Source of the DNA: Nonomuraea sediminis
GTDB lineage: Bacteria; Actinomycetota; Actinomycetes; Streptosporangiales; Streptosporangiaceae
DNA length: 64,000 nt
Direction of reading: 5' to 3'
Assembly: GCF_018531495.1 (NCBI RefSeq)
Contig: NZ_JAHDTI010000017.1
Location: 163,978-227,977 of the forward strand
The translations under genes and the position numbers were made by a program. Under the pieces are notes generated by a model, which was not told the origin of the DNA, ran no database searches, and was given only the letters and a program-made list of their open reading frames with translations. Of this stretch, positions 53,668 through 63,996 are shown one piece after another; the stretch's first letter is position 1; every line of letters begins with the position of its first letter.

Positions 53668-55922
53668 GTGGACGGGCTCACCACAGCGCAGGTGGCGGTC
53701 GCGAAGACCAACGACGTGCCACAGCGATCGAGCAGGTCGCTCGGCGCGATCGTCAGGGCGAACGTCTTCACACTCTTCAACCTGGTGATCGGCGTCCTCT
53801 GGGCGCTGGTGATGATCTTCGGCGAGTGGCAGGACGGCCTGTTCGGCCTGGTCATCGTGGCCAACGCGCTGATCGGCATCGTCCAGGAGCTGCGCGCCAA
53901 GCACACCCTGGACAAGCTGGCCGTCATCAACGAGGCTCCCGTGCGCGTCCGCCGCGACGGCCGCGAGCAGGAGATCGAGCCGCGCAAGGTGGTGCTCGGC
54001 GACCTGATCCTGCTCGGCCCCGGCGACCGCCTGCTGGTCGACGGCGACGTCGTCGAATCCGAAAGCCTGGAGATCGACGAGTCGCTGCTGACCGGCGAGG
54101 CCGACCCGGTGCACAAGCACGTCGGCGACCAGGTGCTGTCGGGCAGCTTCGTCGTGGCGGGCTCGGGCGCGTTCGTGGCCACCAAGGTCGGCACCGACGC
54201 CTACGCCGTACGGCTGGCCGAGGAGGCCAGCAAGTTCCACCTGGCGCATTCCGAACTGCGCGACGGCGTGGCCAACTTCATCAAATACATCACCTGGCTG
54301 GTCATCCCGATCGGTGCCCTGCTGATCTACAGCCAGCTGCGCCACAGCAGCGACTTCGGCGCCGCCATCACCGGCGCGGTCGCCGGCATCGTCACCATGA
54401 TCCCCGAGGGCCTGGTGCTGATGACCTCGATCGCCTTCGCCGTCGGCGTGGTACGGCTCGGCCAGCGCAAGTGCCTGGTCCAGGAACTGCCCGCGATCGA
54501 GGGCCTGGCCAGGGTCGACGTCCTCTGCCTGGACAAGACGGGCACCCTCACCGCCGGCGGGATGGACCTGGACGAGGTGATCCCGCTGGACGGCACCCAG
54601 CCCGTCGACGACGCGCTCGCCGCCCTGGCCAACGTGGACCCCCGCCCCAACGCCACCGCCCAGGCCATCCAGGCCGTCCACCCCGCGATGCCCGCCGGGT
54701 GGAGCGCGGTGTCGACGACGCCGTTCTCCTCGGCCCGCAAGTACAGCGGCGCCGACTTCGGCCCGCACGGCAACTGGGTCCTCGGCGCCCCCGACGTGCT
54801 GCTCGACCCCGGCACCCCCGCCTACGACAAGGCCGCCACCATCGCGGCCACCGGCACCCGCGTGCTCGTCCTGGGCCGCGAGAACGGCTCCATCGCCCCC
54901 GCGGCCCTGGTGACGCTCCGGCAGCGAATCAGGCCCGACGCCCACGAAACCCTGCGCTACTTCGCCAAGCAGGGCGTCACGGTCAAGGTGATCTCCGGCG
55001 ACAACCCCGAGGCCGTCTCCGCGATCGCCACCGGGCTGGAGATCCCCGACGGCGACAAGGCGATCGACGCCCGCACACTGCCCGAGGACGACCTGGACAA
55101 GCTCGGCGAACTGCTCGACGCCAACACCGTCTTCGGCCGGGTGACCCCGCAGCAGAAACGCCAGTTCGTCTCCGCCCTGCAGGCGCGCGGCCACACCGTG
55201 GCGATGACCGGCGACGGCGTCAACGACGTGCTGGCGCTGAAGGACGCCGACCTCGGCATCGCCATGGGCGCCGGCAGCCCCGCCACCAAGGCGGTCGCCC
55301 AGGTCGTGCTGCTCGACAACCGCTTCGCCACCCTGCCCCACGTCGTGGGCGAGGGCCGGCGGGTGCTCGCCAACATCGAGCGGGTCTCCAACCTGTTCCT
55401 CACCAAGACCTTCTACGCGATCGTGCTGTCGCTGCTGACCGGCGTGATCGGGCTCATCTTCCCGTTCGCGCCGCGGCACTCCACGCTGGTCAACGCGCTG
55501 ACCATCGGCATCCCCGCGTTCTTCCTCGCGCTGGCGCCCACGCTCGAGCGCTCCAAGCCCGGATTCGTGCCACGGGTGCTGCGCTTCGCCGTACCGGCAG
55601 GGGTGATCTGCGCGGCCGCGGTGTTCCTGTCGTTCTATGCCAGCGGGGCCCAGATCGAGGACCGCTCGTCGGCGGTGATCACGCTCTTCCTCACCACCTG
55701 GTGGGTGCTCGTGCTGATCGCCAGGCCCCTGACCTGGTGGCGGGTGGGGCTGGTCGCGGCCATGGCGGCGCTGTTCATGGTGGCGCTGGCCATCCCGTGG
55801 GTGCGGCAGTTCTTCGCGCTGCAGCCGGACGACATCGGCAACGATCTGACCGCCGTCGGGATCTCCGTGGTGGCGGCGATATGCATCAGCGCCGCGGTGA
55901 AGGTCACCGGTACCCTTAGAAC

Positions 55923-55926
<4 letters not shown>
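53668..55926 (+). CDS. P-type ATPase (CtpE-like cation transporter)
   Basis: 752 residues from GTG 53668. Eight to ten helices with the cytoplasmic domains of P-type ATPases: actuator loop SLLTGEADPV (TGE at 142-144), helix 4 with MIPEGLVLMTS (245-255), phosphorylation site CLDKTGTLT (Asp289), nucleotide-domain FSSARKYSGADF, hinge TMTGDGVND-type AMTGDGVNDVLALKDADLGIAMG. The PEGL motif in helix 4 and the short length match actinobacterial CtpE, which moves calcium. There is no N-terminal metal-binding domain. The stop overlaps the argS start (ATGA). Confidence 0.92.
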
Positions 55927-57644
<1,718 letters not shown>

Positions 57645-57651
57645 CCCCATC

Positions 57652-57682
57652 GGGGCGCGCCTCCCGCTGGTTGGCGCGCCCC
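57652..57682 (+). terminator. Terminator after argS
   Basis: Perfect 10-bp stem GGGGCGCGCC (57652-57661) and GGCGCGCCCC (57673-57682) around an 11-base loop, eight bases past the stop. Confidence 0.82.
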
Positions 57683-57729
57683 CCGGCTAGGCTTTACGCG
57701 GTCATGAACTGAGGGGGGAGTTCTCTGCC

Positions 57730-59064
57730 TTGAGCACGGACCTGACCGCGAGCCCCCAAGCCGCGTCAGAGCTGCGCCGGTACGCCGAGGCGTTGCTCGC
57801 GCACCTGGCGGCCAACGGGACCGCGCCTCCGGCCGCTCCTAGCTTCCGTGACGTACCCGGCTACTGGCTGCCCCCTGCGGTCGAAGCGCTGGTGACCACC
57901 CTGTCGGGCGACGATCCGCTCGACCCGCTCAGCCGGGCCGCGGCCCGCGACCAGCAGAAGACCGCGCTCTTCCTGTGCCTGGCCCTGGCCGTGGCGGGCC
58001 ACGGCAGCCGCATCCACGCTTCCTGGCTGGGCACCGCCTTCGGCGACCTCTCCCTCGACCGGCCAGTCACACACGGTCAGCGGTCGCTGTGGCTGGCCGC
58101 CGCTCGGGGTGCGTACGGCCCGGCCGGCAAGATCTTCGTGCTGCGGAAACTGGACGTCCTGGCCATACAGGAGCATGCGGACCCGCGGGAATGGGTGCGG
58201 GCGCTGGCGCCCGGGGAGCCTTCCGTGGTGGTTCCCGCCTCTCTCGTTGACTTTCCGGAAATGGCGGAGATTCCGGAGCTGGCGCGTCCGGCGCAGGCGG
58301 CCGCGCGGCTGGCCCGGCTGCGGGCGCGCTGTGCGGAGATCACCTCGGCCCGGCAGGCGGAGCACGACTCGTCGACGCCGCTCACCAACGGCACCAGCAG
58401 TCCCGTCGCGGCCTGGGCGGAGGACGAGCCGCTCGCCGTACTGCGCGCGCTGATCGGGCTGGGCGGGCCCGAGGGGCCGATGGCGTCGCTCAACTCGCAC
58501 CTGCTCGACGACCTGCGGCCCGGGGCCGACCCGCACCTGGCGGCGATCGCGCTGCACGTGGCGGCGCCGATACTGCGCAAAGTCGCCGAGGAGCTGGAGG
58601 AGATCACCCGGACGACGCCACCCTCGTCGGTCACGGTGCCACTCCTCGGCCACACGATCTCGCTCCACCCCGAAGGCCCCGACCCGGAGTCACTCGCCGA
58701 CGCCGAACGCGCGATCATCGCCGACGGCGTGCCGCCCCGACGCGCTCCCTGGTCGGCGTACACACTGCTCGTGGTCGGACTGTGCTGCTTCACCGCCGCG
58801 ATCCTGTCGACCGCACTCTGGGCAGCCCCCGGAGCGCTGACCTTCGGTGCGGCCGCCTGGCTCCTGTGGCGCCGCCACCAGGCCGTCGAGTCAGACGCCC
58901 GCTACGTAGCCGCCCAACTGGCAGAGCTCAAGGAACTGGCGGACGGCGCGGTATGGGCTCTCCACGACTACGCCCGCGAATCTGACCACCGCGCCAAGAA
59001 GGCCGCAGACGACGCCGCCGAACTAACCCGCCTGATCCGCCGCGGCCCCCGCGCCGCCAAGTAA
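57730..59064 (+). CDS. Protein with C-terminal membrane hairpin, unknown function
   Basis: 444 residues from TTG 57730; GAGGGGGGAG lies about ten bases upstream and no closer alternative start is seen. The first 335 residues are soluble, Ala/Leu-rich and mostly helical, with LSRAAARDQQKTALFLCLAL and LGTAFGDLSLDRPVTHGQ as notable patches. Two transmembrane segments follow (SAYTLLVVGLCCFTAAILST, ALTFGAAAWLLW) and a helical cytoplasmic tail with RRHQAVESDARYVAAQLAELKEL. I do not recognise it. It has its own start region after the argS terminator. Confidence 0.65.
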   Translation: MSTDLTASPQAASELRRYAEALLAHLAANGTAPPAAPSFRDVPGYWLPPAVEALVTTLSGDDPLDPLSRAAARDQQKTALFLCLALAVAGHGSRIHASWLGTAFGDLSLDRPVTHGQRSLWLAAARGAYGPAGKIFVLRKLDVLAIQEHADPREWVRALAPGEPSVVVPASLVDFPEMAEIPELARPAQAAARLARLRARCAEITSARQAEHDSSTPLTNGTSSPVAAWAEDEPLAVLRALIGLGGPEGPMASLNSHLLDDLRPGADPHLAAIALHVAAPILRKVAEELEEITRTTPPSSVTVPLLGHTISLHPEGPDPESLADAERAIIADGVPPRRAPWSAYTLLVVGLCCFTAAILSTALWAAPGALTFGAAAWLLWRRHQAVESDARYVAAQLAELKELADGAVWALHDYARESDHRAKKAADDAAELTRLIRRGPRAAK

Positions 59065-59540
59065 CCCACCCCGGCACGGCGCCGCCCAGCCGCTACCACC
59101 GATCCCACCGGGCTCCGGCCCAGCTCCAGCCGCTGACGCCGCCGCAACACTCTCACCGCTGACGTCCTCGCATGCCCACGGCCTCCGCGCAGCCCCAGCC
59201 ACCGACGCCGCCGCACCTCGCAGCGGGACAGTTCACGCAGGGCTCATGCGGCCCGTGTCGCTGCCAATGCCTTGCCGCTGTGCGTCCGGCGCGCTCGGGG
59301 CCGTTCCGGCGAAGGCGACAACCTCCGCGTAACCCCTCGCGCCGTATCCCCGACCCATGCCTCTGGCGGCTTCGGGCGCTCAGCGCAGACTCACGCGAGC
59401 AGCCCTAGGGTCGGGCGGCGGTAACGTCGGACGCCCCTCGCAGGCCGCAGCACTCAAGCGGCCCTCCCCCGCAGCCCGAAGGCTGCCGAAATCCCGCGCG
59501 TAGCGGGTGTGGGCGGCTCCCCCGCGAGCCGCCGGTGGAC
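59065..59540. other. Intergenic region with degenerate short repeats
   Basis: 476 bases between convergent genes. CAGCCGCTGACGCCGCCGCA (starting near 59127) recurs as CAGCCACCGACGCCGCCGCA (near 59196), 69 bases on, with a weaker copy at 59086. A CCCGC/GCGGG hairpin lies near 59493-59507. The short open frame through it is low-complexity Pro/Ala/Arg and is not credible as a gene. Confidence 0.5.
59512..59533 (-). terminator. Terminator of the sepF paralogue
   Basis: Perfect 8-bp stem GGCGGCTC (59512-59519) and GAGCCGCC (59526-59533), loop CCCCGC, eight bases past the sepF stop. Confidence 0.75.
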
Positions 59541-59924
59541 CTACTCGGAGGTCTCGATCTCCACGTGCGCGGGCGCGAGCAGGAACACCCGGTCGGCGAT
59601 CCGCTCGATCCGGCCCTCGCACCCGTAGGCGAGACCCGCCGCGAAGTCGACCATCCGGGTCGCCTCGGGCATCGGCATACCGGTGACGTCCATGATCACC
59701 GTCTGCCCCTCACGGAAGTGCTGCCCGATCATCGGCGCGTCGTTGTACTTGAGCGGCTGCACCATCACGATTCGCGACGGCTCAACGGTGGACCGCCACC
59801 GCTTGGCCGCCCGCTCCGTCGCCGGCATGTACTCCTCTTCGTACTGCTCGTCGTCGTAGCCATCGTCATAGTGGTCGATCCCGCCCAGGCCAAGGTAGCT
59901 CACCACCTTGCGCACTGCCCCCAT
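59541..59924 (-). CDS. sepF: SepF-family cell division protein (paralogue outside the dcw cluster)
   Basis: 127 residues from ATG 59924, AAAGGA upstream. The N-terminal amphipathic segment MGAVRKVVSYLGLGG should bind the membrane, an acidic linker follows (DHYDDGYDDEQYEEEY), and the SepF core is IVMVQPLKYNDAPMIGQHFREGQTVIMDVTGMPMPEATRMVDFAAGLAYGCEGRIERIADRVFLLAP. SepF anchors FtsZ filaments. No ftsZ, divIVA or YggS gene is near, so this is a SepF-like paralogue of the type found as extra copies in actinobacteria rather than the dcw copy. Gene symbol given for the family. Confidence 0.88.
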   Translation of the reverse strand: MGAVRKVVSYLGLGGIDHYDDGYDDEQYEEEYMPATERAAKRWRSTVEPSRIVMVQPLKYNDAPMIGQHFREGQTVIMDVTGMPMPEATRMVDFAAGLAYGCEGRIERIADRVFLLAPAHVEIETSE

Positions 59925-60091
59925 CGGCTATGTCCTTTCCTCAGGAACTCACCGGAATCGGTACGTCCCTACACATTGGACGGTAACCGACGATTCGGTG
60001 TTCGCCATGCGACACGCCCATCACTTATTCCATTTTGTACGTCTAGCGTCCCGGTTTCGAGTGGATATCTGGCCGCCTATAGCATCCTGTC

Positions 60092-60856
60092 ATGCGACTG
60101 TTCACCGTGGACGCCTTCACCGACACTGCTTTCAAGGGAAATCCTGCCGCAGTCTGCCTGCTCGAGTCACGTGTACACGACGAGTGGATGCAGTCTGTTG
60201 CGGCCGAGATGAACCTGTCCGAGACGGCCTTCCTGCTGGGCGATTCGTTGCGCTGGTTCACCCCCAAGGTCGAGGTGTCGCTGTGCGGCCACGCGACCCT
60301 CGCGACGGCTCACGTGCTCTATTCGACCGGGTTGGCCGACGGCGAGGTGCAATTCTCCACGGCGAGCGGAACGCTCACGGTGAATCGCCAGGCAGACGGC
60401 ATGATCACGATGGATTTCCCGGCCAAGGAAGTGACGCCCACCACAGTTCCTCCGGGTCTTGAAAAGGCCCTCGGGGTGACTCCTGTAGCGGTCGGCAAGA
60501 GCAATCTCGACCTGCTCGTCGAGGTCGATTCCGAGGACACGGTTCGCACTCTCACCCCCGACATCGAAGCACTCACATCAGTGGACGCTCGCGGAGTAAT
60601 CATCACAGCCCGCGGCACTTCAGTGGATTTCGTCTCCCGCTTCTTCGCCCCTCGAGTAGGAGTCCCAGAAGACCCGGTAACCGGCTCCGCCCACTGCGCC
60701 CTGGCCCCCTACTGGTCCCCCCGCCTCAACCGCACCCACCTCACGGCCGCCCAACTCTCCCCCCGAGGCGGCCTCATCCACATCACCTACCGCGGCCCCC
60801 GAGTAACCCTCGCCGGCCACGCCACCACCATCCTCACCGCCACCCTCCACGCCTAA
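60092..60856 (+). CDS. PhzF-family isomerase/epimerase
   Basis: 254 residues from ATG 60092. Family signatures: FTVDAFTDTAFKGNPAAVCLL at the start, MNLSETAFL with the catalytic glutamate (about residue 44), LRWFTPKVEVSLCGHATLATAHVL, and near the end FFAPRVGVPEDPVTGSAHCALAPYW, all as in PhzF proteins. They catalyse proton shifts in small acids, such as trans-2,3-dihydro-3-hydroxyanthranilate, but most members have unknown substrates. No phenazine genes are nearby. The third quarter has codon use less GC-rich than neighbours (near 60360-60620). Confidence 0.9.
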   Translation: MRLFTVDAFTDTAFKGNPAAVCLLESRVHDEWMQSVAAEMNLSETAFLLGDSLRWFTPKVEVSLCGHATLATAHVLYSTGLADGEVQFSTASGTLTVNRQADGMITMDFPAKEVTPTTVPPGLEKALGVTPVAVGKSNLDLLVEVDSEDTVRTLTPDIEALTSVDARGVIITARGTSVDFVSRFFAPRVGVPEDPVTGSAHCALAPYWSPRLNRTHLTAAQLSPRGGLIHITYRGPRVTLAGHATTILTATLHA

Positions 60857-60996
60857 CTCCCACCCCCACACCACAAGCCCCCTTCCCCAGGTGTGTCGCA
60901 AAAGTGGATCAAGGTCGCGATGTGAGTGTGGATCCCACCATCGTCCGCGCCCACCAGCACGCTGCGGGGCCCGCAAAAGGGGGCTTTGCAGGCGCT

Positions 60997-61112
60997 TCAT
61001 GATCGAGGGTGTAACTGGGATCTGAATCCGCCGGTCTCGAGCAGTGACCGGGCGACGTAGTCGGTGAGGTTGCGGAAGCCCAGGGCGGTGCCGCGTAGGT
61101 GTTCCATGCGGA
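60997..61112 (-). pseudogene. ISL3-family transposase C-terminal remnant 1
   Basis: The minus strand reads EHLRGTALGFRNLTDYVARSLLETGGFRSQLHP then RS and a stop at 60997, the characteristic last 35 residues of actinobacterial ISL3 transposases. The rest of the transposase is missing; upstream the sequence is joined to a different transposase start. After the stop come the sequences GGCTTTGCAGG and, near 60893-60925, TTGATCCACTTTTGCGACAC, as at ISL3 ends. Not functional. Confidence 0.8.
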
Positions 61113-61211
61113 ACCCCAGCGCGGTGGCGCCCTGCGACCGGCCACCAGCGCCCGATCCTCATCCAGCAGCGCCCAGAACTCGATCAGCTCATCCAGCGCG
61201 GCCGGTTCCAT
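61113..61211 (-). pseudogene. Tn3-family transposase N-terminal remnant
   Basis: From ATG 61211 the minus strand reads MEPAALDELIEFWALLDEDR then ALVAGR, the opening of Tn3-type transposases (DUF4158 domain), followed after a one-base shift by GATALGFR. It then joins the ISL3 tail at 61112. The two halves share ACCGC-CTGGG-TTCCGC-like sequence at the junction (TALGFR in both), which suggests recombination between elements. Family by recognition of the N-terminal pattern only. Confidence 0.6.
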
Positions 61212-61448
61212 GCAGCACCATCATCCCCGCTCACTTCACCACCAGCGCCAATCGAACCTGAGCGATCAACGTGTAGCCACGACCATCGTCAGCGACGAGA
61301 GAGTCAACCCCGCACGGAGTCGTCGAGTTGAGACGTGCAGAGTCTTTTGCTGGTGGTCAACGTGTCGACGTCAACAGCACAGCGCCATTCACCACGCACG
61401 CGGCGAGGATGACGATCCCGGCATGGCTCAACGCCGCCCCGTCGCCGA

Positions 61449-62024
61449 TCAACCGTGTCGGGTCGGCCGATAGGTCAGCACCTGCGTGTGGCCGTCGAAG
61501 GTCCGGGCCTCGAGCAGCTCCAGGTCGAAGTCGTTCACACCGTGGAAGATCCGGTCCACGCCGGTCGCCCCGGAGATCACTGGAAAGACCGTCACCTCGA
61601 TGGTGTCGACCAGGCCGGCGTTCAGCAGCGCCCGGTTGAGCGTCAGGCTGCCGTGGGAGCGCAGCGGCACATCGGATTCGGCCTTGAGGCGCGCGACCAC
61701 CTCGACAGGATCGCCGGACTCGATGGTCGTGTCCGGCCACTCGAGCGGCTTGGTCAGTTGGCTGGACAGCACCGTGACCGGGGAGTCGAACATGCGCGTG
61801 ATCCACCCGTCGAACAGGCTGCGGTCGACGCCTGCGTCAAGGAACGGCGCGTTCGAGGAGTAGGTCTTGGCCCCGAGCACCATACGCAGCGGGTCGCGGT
61901 AGGCAGCGGCGCGATAGGCGAGGAATTCGGGGCCCTGCTTGCCCCAGTAGCCGCCCCAGTCGCCGTTGTGGTTGGCGAAGCCGTCGAGCGTGGAGAAGAT
62001 GTCGAAGGTGTACGTGGCAGCCAT
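61449..62024 (-). CDS. Dihydrofolate reductase-like (RibD C-terminal) protein
   Basis: 191 residues from ATG 62024, with AAGGAGAC upstream. It is of the YyaP/YwjB type: MAATYTFDIFSTLDGFANHN at the start, then GAKTYSSNAPFLD, SHGSLTLNRALLNAGLVDTIEVTVFPVISG (the nucleotide-binding and strand-swapped part), ending VLTYRPTRHG. Such proteins bind NADPH; the reaction is usually unknown. Transposase remnants of the same family and orientation flank it (60997-61211 and 62140-62640), so it may have come in as cargo. GC content and codon use do not differ strikingly by eye. Confidence 0.85.
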   Translation of the reverse strand: MAATYTFDIFSTLDGFANHNGDWGGYWGKQGPEFLAYRAAAYRDPLRMVLGAKTYSSNAPFLDAGVDRSLFDGWITRMFDSPVTVLSSQLTKPLEWPDTTIESGDPVEVVARLKAESDVPLRSHGSLTLNRALLNAGLVDTIEVTVFPVISGATGVDRIFHGVNDFDLELLEARTFDGHTQVLTYRPTRHG

Positions 62025-62139
62025 GGTGTCTCCTTGCGGGAAGTCGGTCGCGCGCGCCTTGTGGCGGCCTCACCCCTGCTACGAACACCACCGCCCCGAT
62101 CCGACACGCCTCCCGGACTTCTTTCAAAACTCTCCGAGC

Positions 62140-62640
62140 TCAACCGATCTGAGTGTGTAGTCGTGCTCTGAACCCGCCAGCCGCGAGTAGTGATCGTGCG
62201 ATGTAGTCGGCGAGGTTGCCGAAGCCCAGCGCGGAGCCGCGTAGGCGTTCGAGGCGACCGTTGATCGCTTCGGTCGGTCCGTTACTAGGGCCGGCCGGTC
62301 GAAGGAGGCCAGCACGTCGACCGGGCCGGCGTTTGAGCGTTCGCCCGAGTGTGATCACCGTAGGCCAGCACGTCGGCGCCCCGGCGCTTGAGCGTTCGCC
62401 CGAGTGTGATCAGCTCGATCAGGGCTGTGGGCGCCGCCACGCTGATAAGGGTGATGGTCTTCGCCAGGTCAGTCTTCGCGCAGGCTCGATTCGGGTTGCG
62501 GCAGGCGGCGACGATGCGTAGCCAGATGGCTTCGACCTCGACGTGCTGCTTGGTGGCGAACACGGCAGTCAGTCTTCGGTGTTGCGAGTGTTTACCGACC
62601 GCGGGAGTCCATAGATGGCCTTCGACCTGCGGTGATACGT
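62140..62640 (-). pseudogene. ISL3-family transposase remnant 2, frameshifted
   Basis: Reading the minus strand: VFATKQHVEVEAIWLRIVA (from about 62560), ALIELITLGRTLKRRGADVL, then after a duplication and frameshift SNGPTEAINGRLERLRGSAL, FGNLADYIARSLLAAGGFRA and a stop at 62140. This is the last 130 or so residues of an ISL3 transposase in at least two frames. The N-terminal two thirds are gone. Inactive. Confidence 0.8.
62306..62412. repeat. Imperfect 51/52-base tandem duplication in the ISL3 remnant
   Basis: Copy A 62306-62357 and copy B 62362-62412 both start AGGCCAGCACGTCG and end AGCGTTCGCCCGAGTGTGATCA; they differ by one indel and several substitutions in the middle. Each encodes the ITLGRTLKRR-DVLA segment. 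The differences suggest that the copies came from two diverged transposase genes rather than recent slippage. Confidence 0.75.
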
Positions 62641-62830
62641 AGCTTACATGTCCTCGATGGAAGACCAAGAAGGTTCGGGAAGATCGCCCGGTGTGGTACT
62701 TCGACCTGTTGCAGACTGTCGCTGATCTTGTGTGACTACCTGGATGTGGGGAGGAGGGAAAGGGCCACGTTGATCGTTGCGGCCTTCTTTGGGAGGATGG
62801 CTGCTATGACTTCGAACCGACGAAAGGCCT

Positions 62831-63250
62831 GTGGCGCGTAGAGGGCCAGGCCAGGTGCGCGCGAACCTGCCGCGCAGGCTCCGCCCAGGACAGGGCAGGA
62901 AGATTGTTTCTGGGGTCTCGGCGCGTGCGCAGAGCGAGATCGCCAGGTTCGAGAGCTCGCGTCTGTGGCCGGGCGCCATCGCCGATGCGGTGGCGCGCTG
63001 GGCTGGGACCGTTCACGGGCCAGCTCGCCGGCTGACGGATCCGGTGGTTCGTGGTTGCGGGGTTGAGGCATGCTGCCCCTCCGACGCTCATCCGCGAGGG
63101 ATGCTGGAGCAGGCCCTGTGTGGGCTTCCGGCTCGCGCGTCGCGGGAACTCCGGCAGGGGGTTCAGCCGCTTGATGAGCTCTACTTTTTCCGCACGATTG
63201 TGGACTCCGATGCCGATCCGTCCCAACCATGGTGGTTGAGGAGATGCTGA
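62831..63250 (+). CDS. Actinobacterial hypothetical protein
   Basis: 139 residues from GTG 62831 (start uncertain; the upstream sequence is repeat-rich). The C-terminal part, LPARASRELRQGVQPLDELYFFRT then PSQPWWLRRC, has the look of a small family seen in Streptosporangiales and relatives, where ARAARELR and a final WW-RR motif recur. N-terminal half is Arg/Ala-rich. Function unknown. The next small gene begins 15 bases after its stop, so the two may be one operon. Confidence 0.5.
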   Translation: MARRGPGQVRANLPRRLRPGQGRKIVSGVSARAQSEIARFESSRLWPGAIADAVARWAGTVHGPARRLTDPVVRGCGVEACCPSDAHPRGMLEQALCGLPARASRELRQGVQPLDELYFFRTIVDSDADPSQPWWLRRC

Positions 63251-63265
63251 GCCTCGGCCGGGGGG

Positions 63266-63556
63266 ATGCCTCGTAAACGCCCCTCCGCCCTCCGGCCGGG
63301 GTCAGGCTCCTGCCTGCGGTGCGGCACCCGGCAGGACTACTGCGAACGTCATGACGCAGCGCTTTGCGTCCTGTGTGATGAGTGGCGTGAGGGTGTCTGC
63401 GGTGACCTCGGGTGCGCCTACTGCCGAGACCGGCCCGCGCGACCAAGCCTGGCCCAAGACCATGCCCCTGCGGAGCCTGCCTTGCGCCGGGCAGCCCGGC
63501 TGGCCAGCCGACGGCTCCTGCGACACCGGCCGACAGGCCCGGCCACCGGGTGGTGA
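63266..63556 (+). CDS. Small putative zinc-binding protein
   Basis: 96 residues from ATG 63266, GGGGGG five bases upstream. Seven cysteines lie between residues 17 and 53: CLRCGTRQDYC, CVLCDEWREGVCGDLGCAYC, in CxxC pairs like a double zinc finger. The C-terminal half is Arg/Pro/Ala-rich and may be partly spurious. No named family. Follows the previous hypothetical gene by 15 bases. Confidence 0.5.
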   Translation: MPRKRPSALRPGSGSCLRCGTRQDYCERHDAALCVLCDEWREGVCGDLGCAYCRDRPARPSLAQDHAPAEPALRRAARLASRRLLRHRPTGPATGW

Positions 63557-63694
63557 TCGGGCCTGTCAGGTCGCAGCCTTGTCGGGCTACTTGCCGGCCA
63601 TAGGGTCGAGGAGCTGAGCTTCAAGCACGCCAACCGCCTGGGGCGTGCCCCCTGGTGGGCACGTTGTAAGACGCGAGCGGCGCTCCGGAAATAC

Positions 63695-63727
63695 GAAAGG
63701 GCCACCCGCACCCCGGATGGCCCCTTC
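63695..63727 (-). terminator. Second hairpin downstream of the 5S gene
   Basis: GAAAGGGCCA (63695-63704) pairs with TGGCCCCTTC (63718-63727), one mismatch. On the minus strand the stem is followed by CGTATTTC. Probable back-up terminator. Confidence 0.6.
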
Positions 63728-63829
63728 GAAATACGCGAGGGGCCACCCAACGCCGTGGATAGCCGCAGAAAGCAGCGGGCGGCCGGCCCAAGCCCCAAGC
63801 CTAGGAGCCCAGGCCTGGCCCGGAAACGC

Positions 63830-63865
63830 GGAAAGGCCCACCCCATATCCAGGGCGGGCCTCTCC
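63830..63865 (-). terminator. rRNA operon terminator next to the 5S gene
   Basis: GGAAAGGCCC (63830-63839) pairs with GGGCCTCTCC (63856-63865), one mismatch, and ACCCC/GGGCG lengthen the stem. It lies 15 bases past the 5S 3' end. Confidence 0.75.
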
Positions 63866-63879
63866 GATACAACGATTTG

Positions 63880-63996
63880 TGCGGCGGCGACCTACTCTCC
63901 CACACCCTCCCGAGTGCAGTACCATCGGCGCAGAGAAGCTTAACTTCCGGGTTCGGAATGTAACCGGGTGTTTCCTTCCCGCCATAACCACCGCAA
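63880..63996 (-). rRNA. rrf: 5S ribosomal RNA
   Basis: On the minus strand the sequence starts GTTGCGGTGGTTATGGCGGG, and continues with CCCGGTTACATTCCGAACCC, GGAAGTTAAG and CGCCGATGGTACTGCA, ending GGGAGAGTAGGTCGCCGCCGC. This is the full actinobacterial 5S rRNA of about 117 bases. Ends are approximate by a base or two. The 23S and 16S genes should lie to the right of the window. Confidence 0.97.

Larger units (their letters stand above)
63557..63879. other. Region downstream of the 5S rRNA gene, with hairpins
   Basis: 323 bases with no gene. It carries two hairpins (listed separately) and the direct repeats GAAATACG-A-GGGCCACCC at 63688 and 63727, which look like copies of rRNA-operon terminator sequence. 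The open frames through it are Arg/Pro-rich and not convincing. Confidence 0.5.

Noticed and set aside
59172..59408. 78-codon frame between two convergent genes
   Set aside because: Low-complexity Pro/Ala/Arg sequence over short DNA repeats, with no ribosome site or family.
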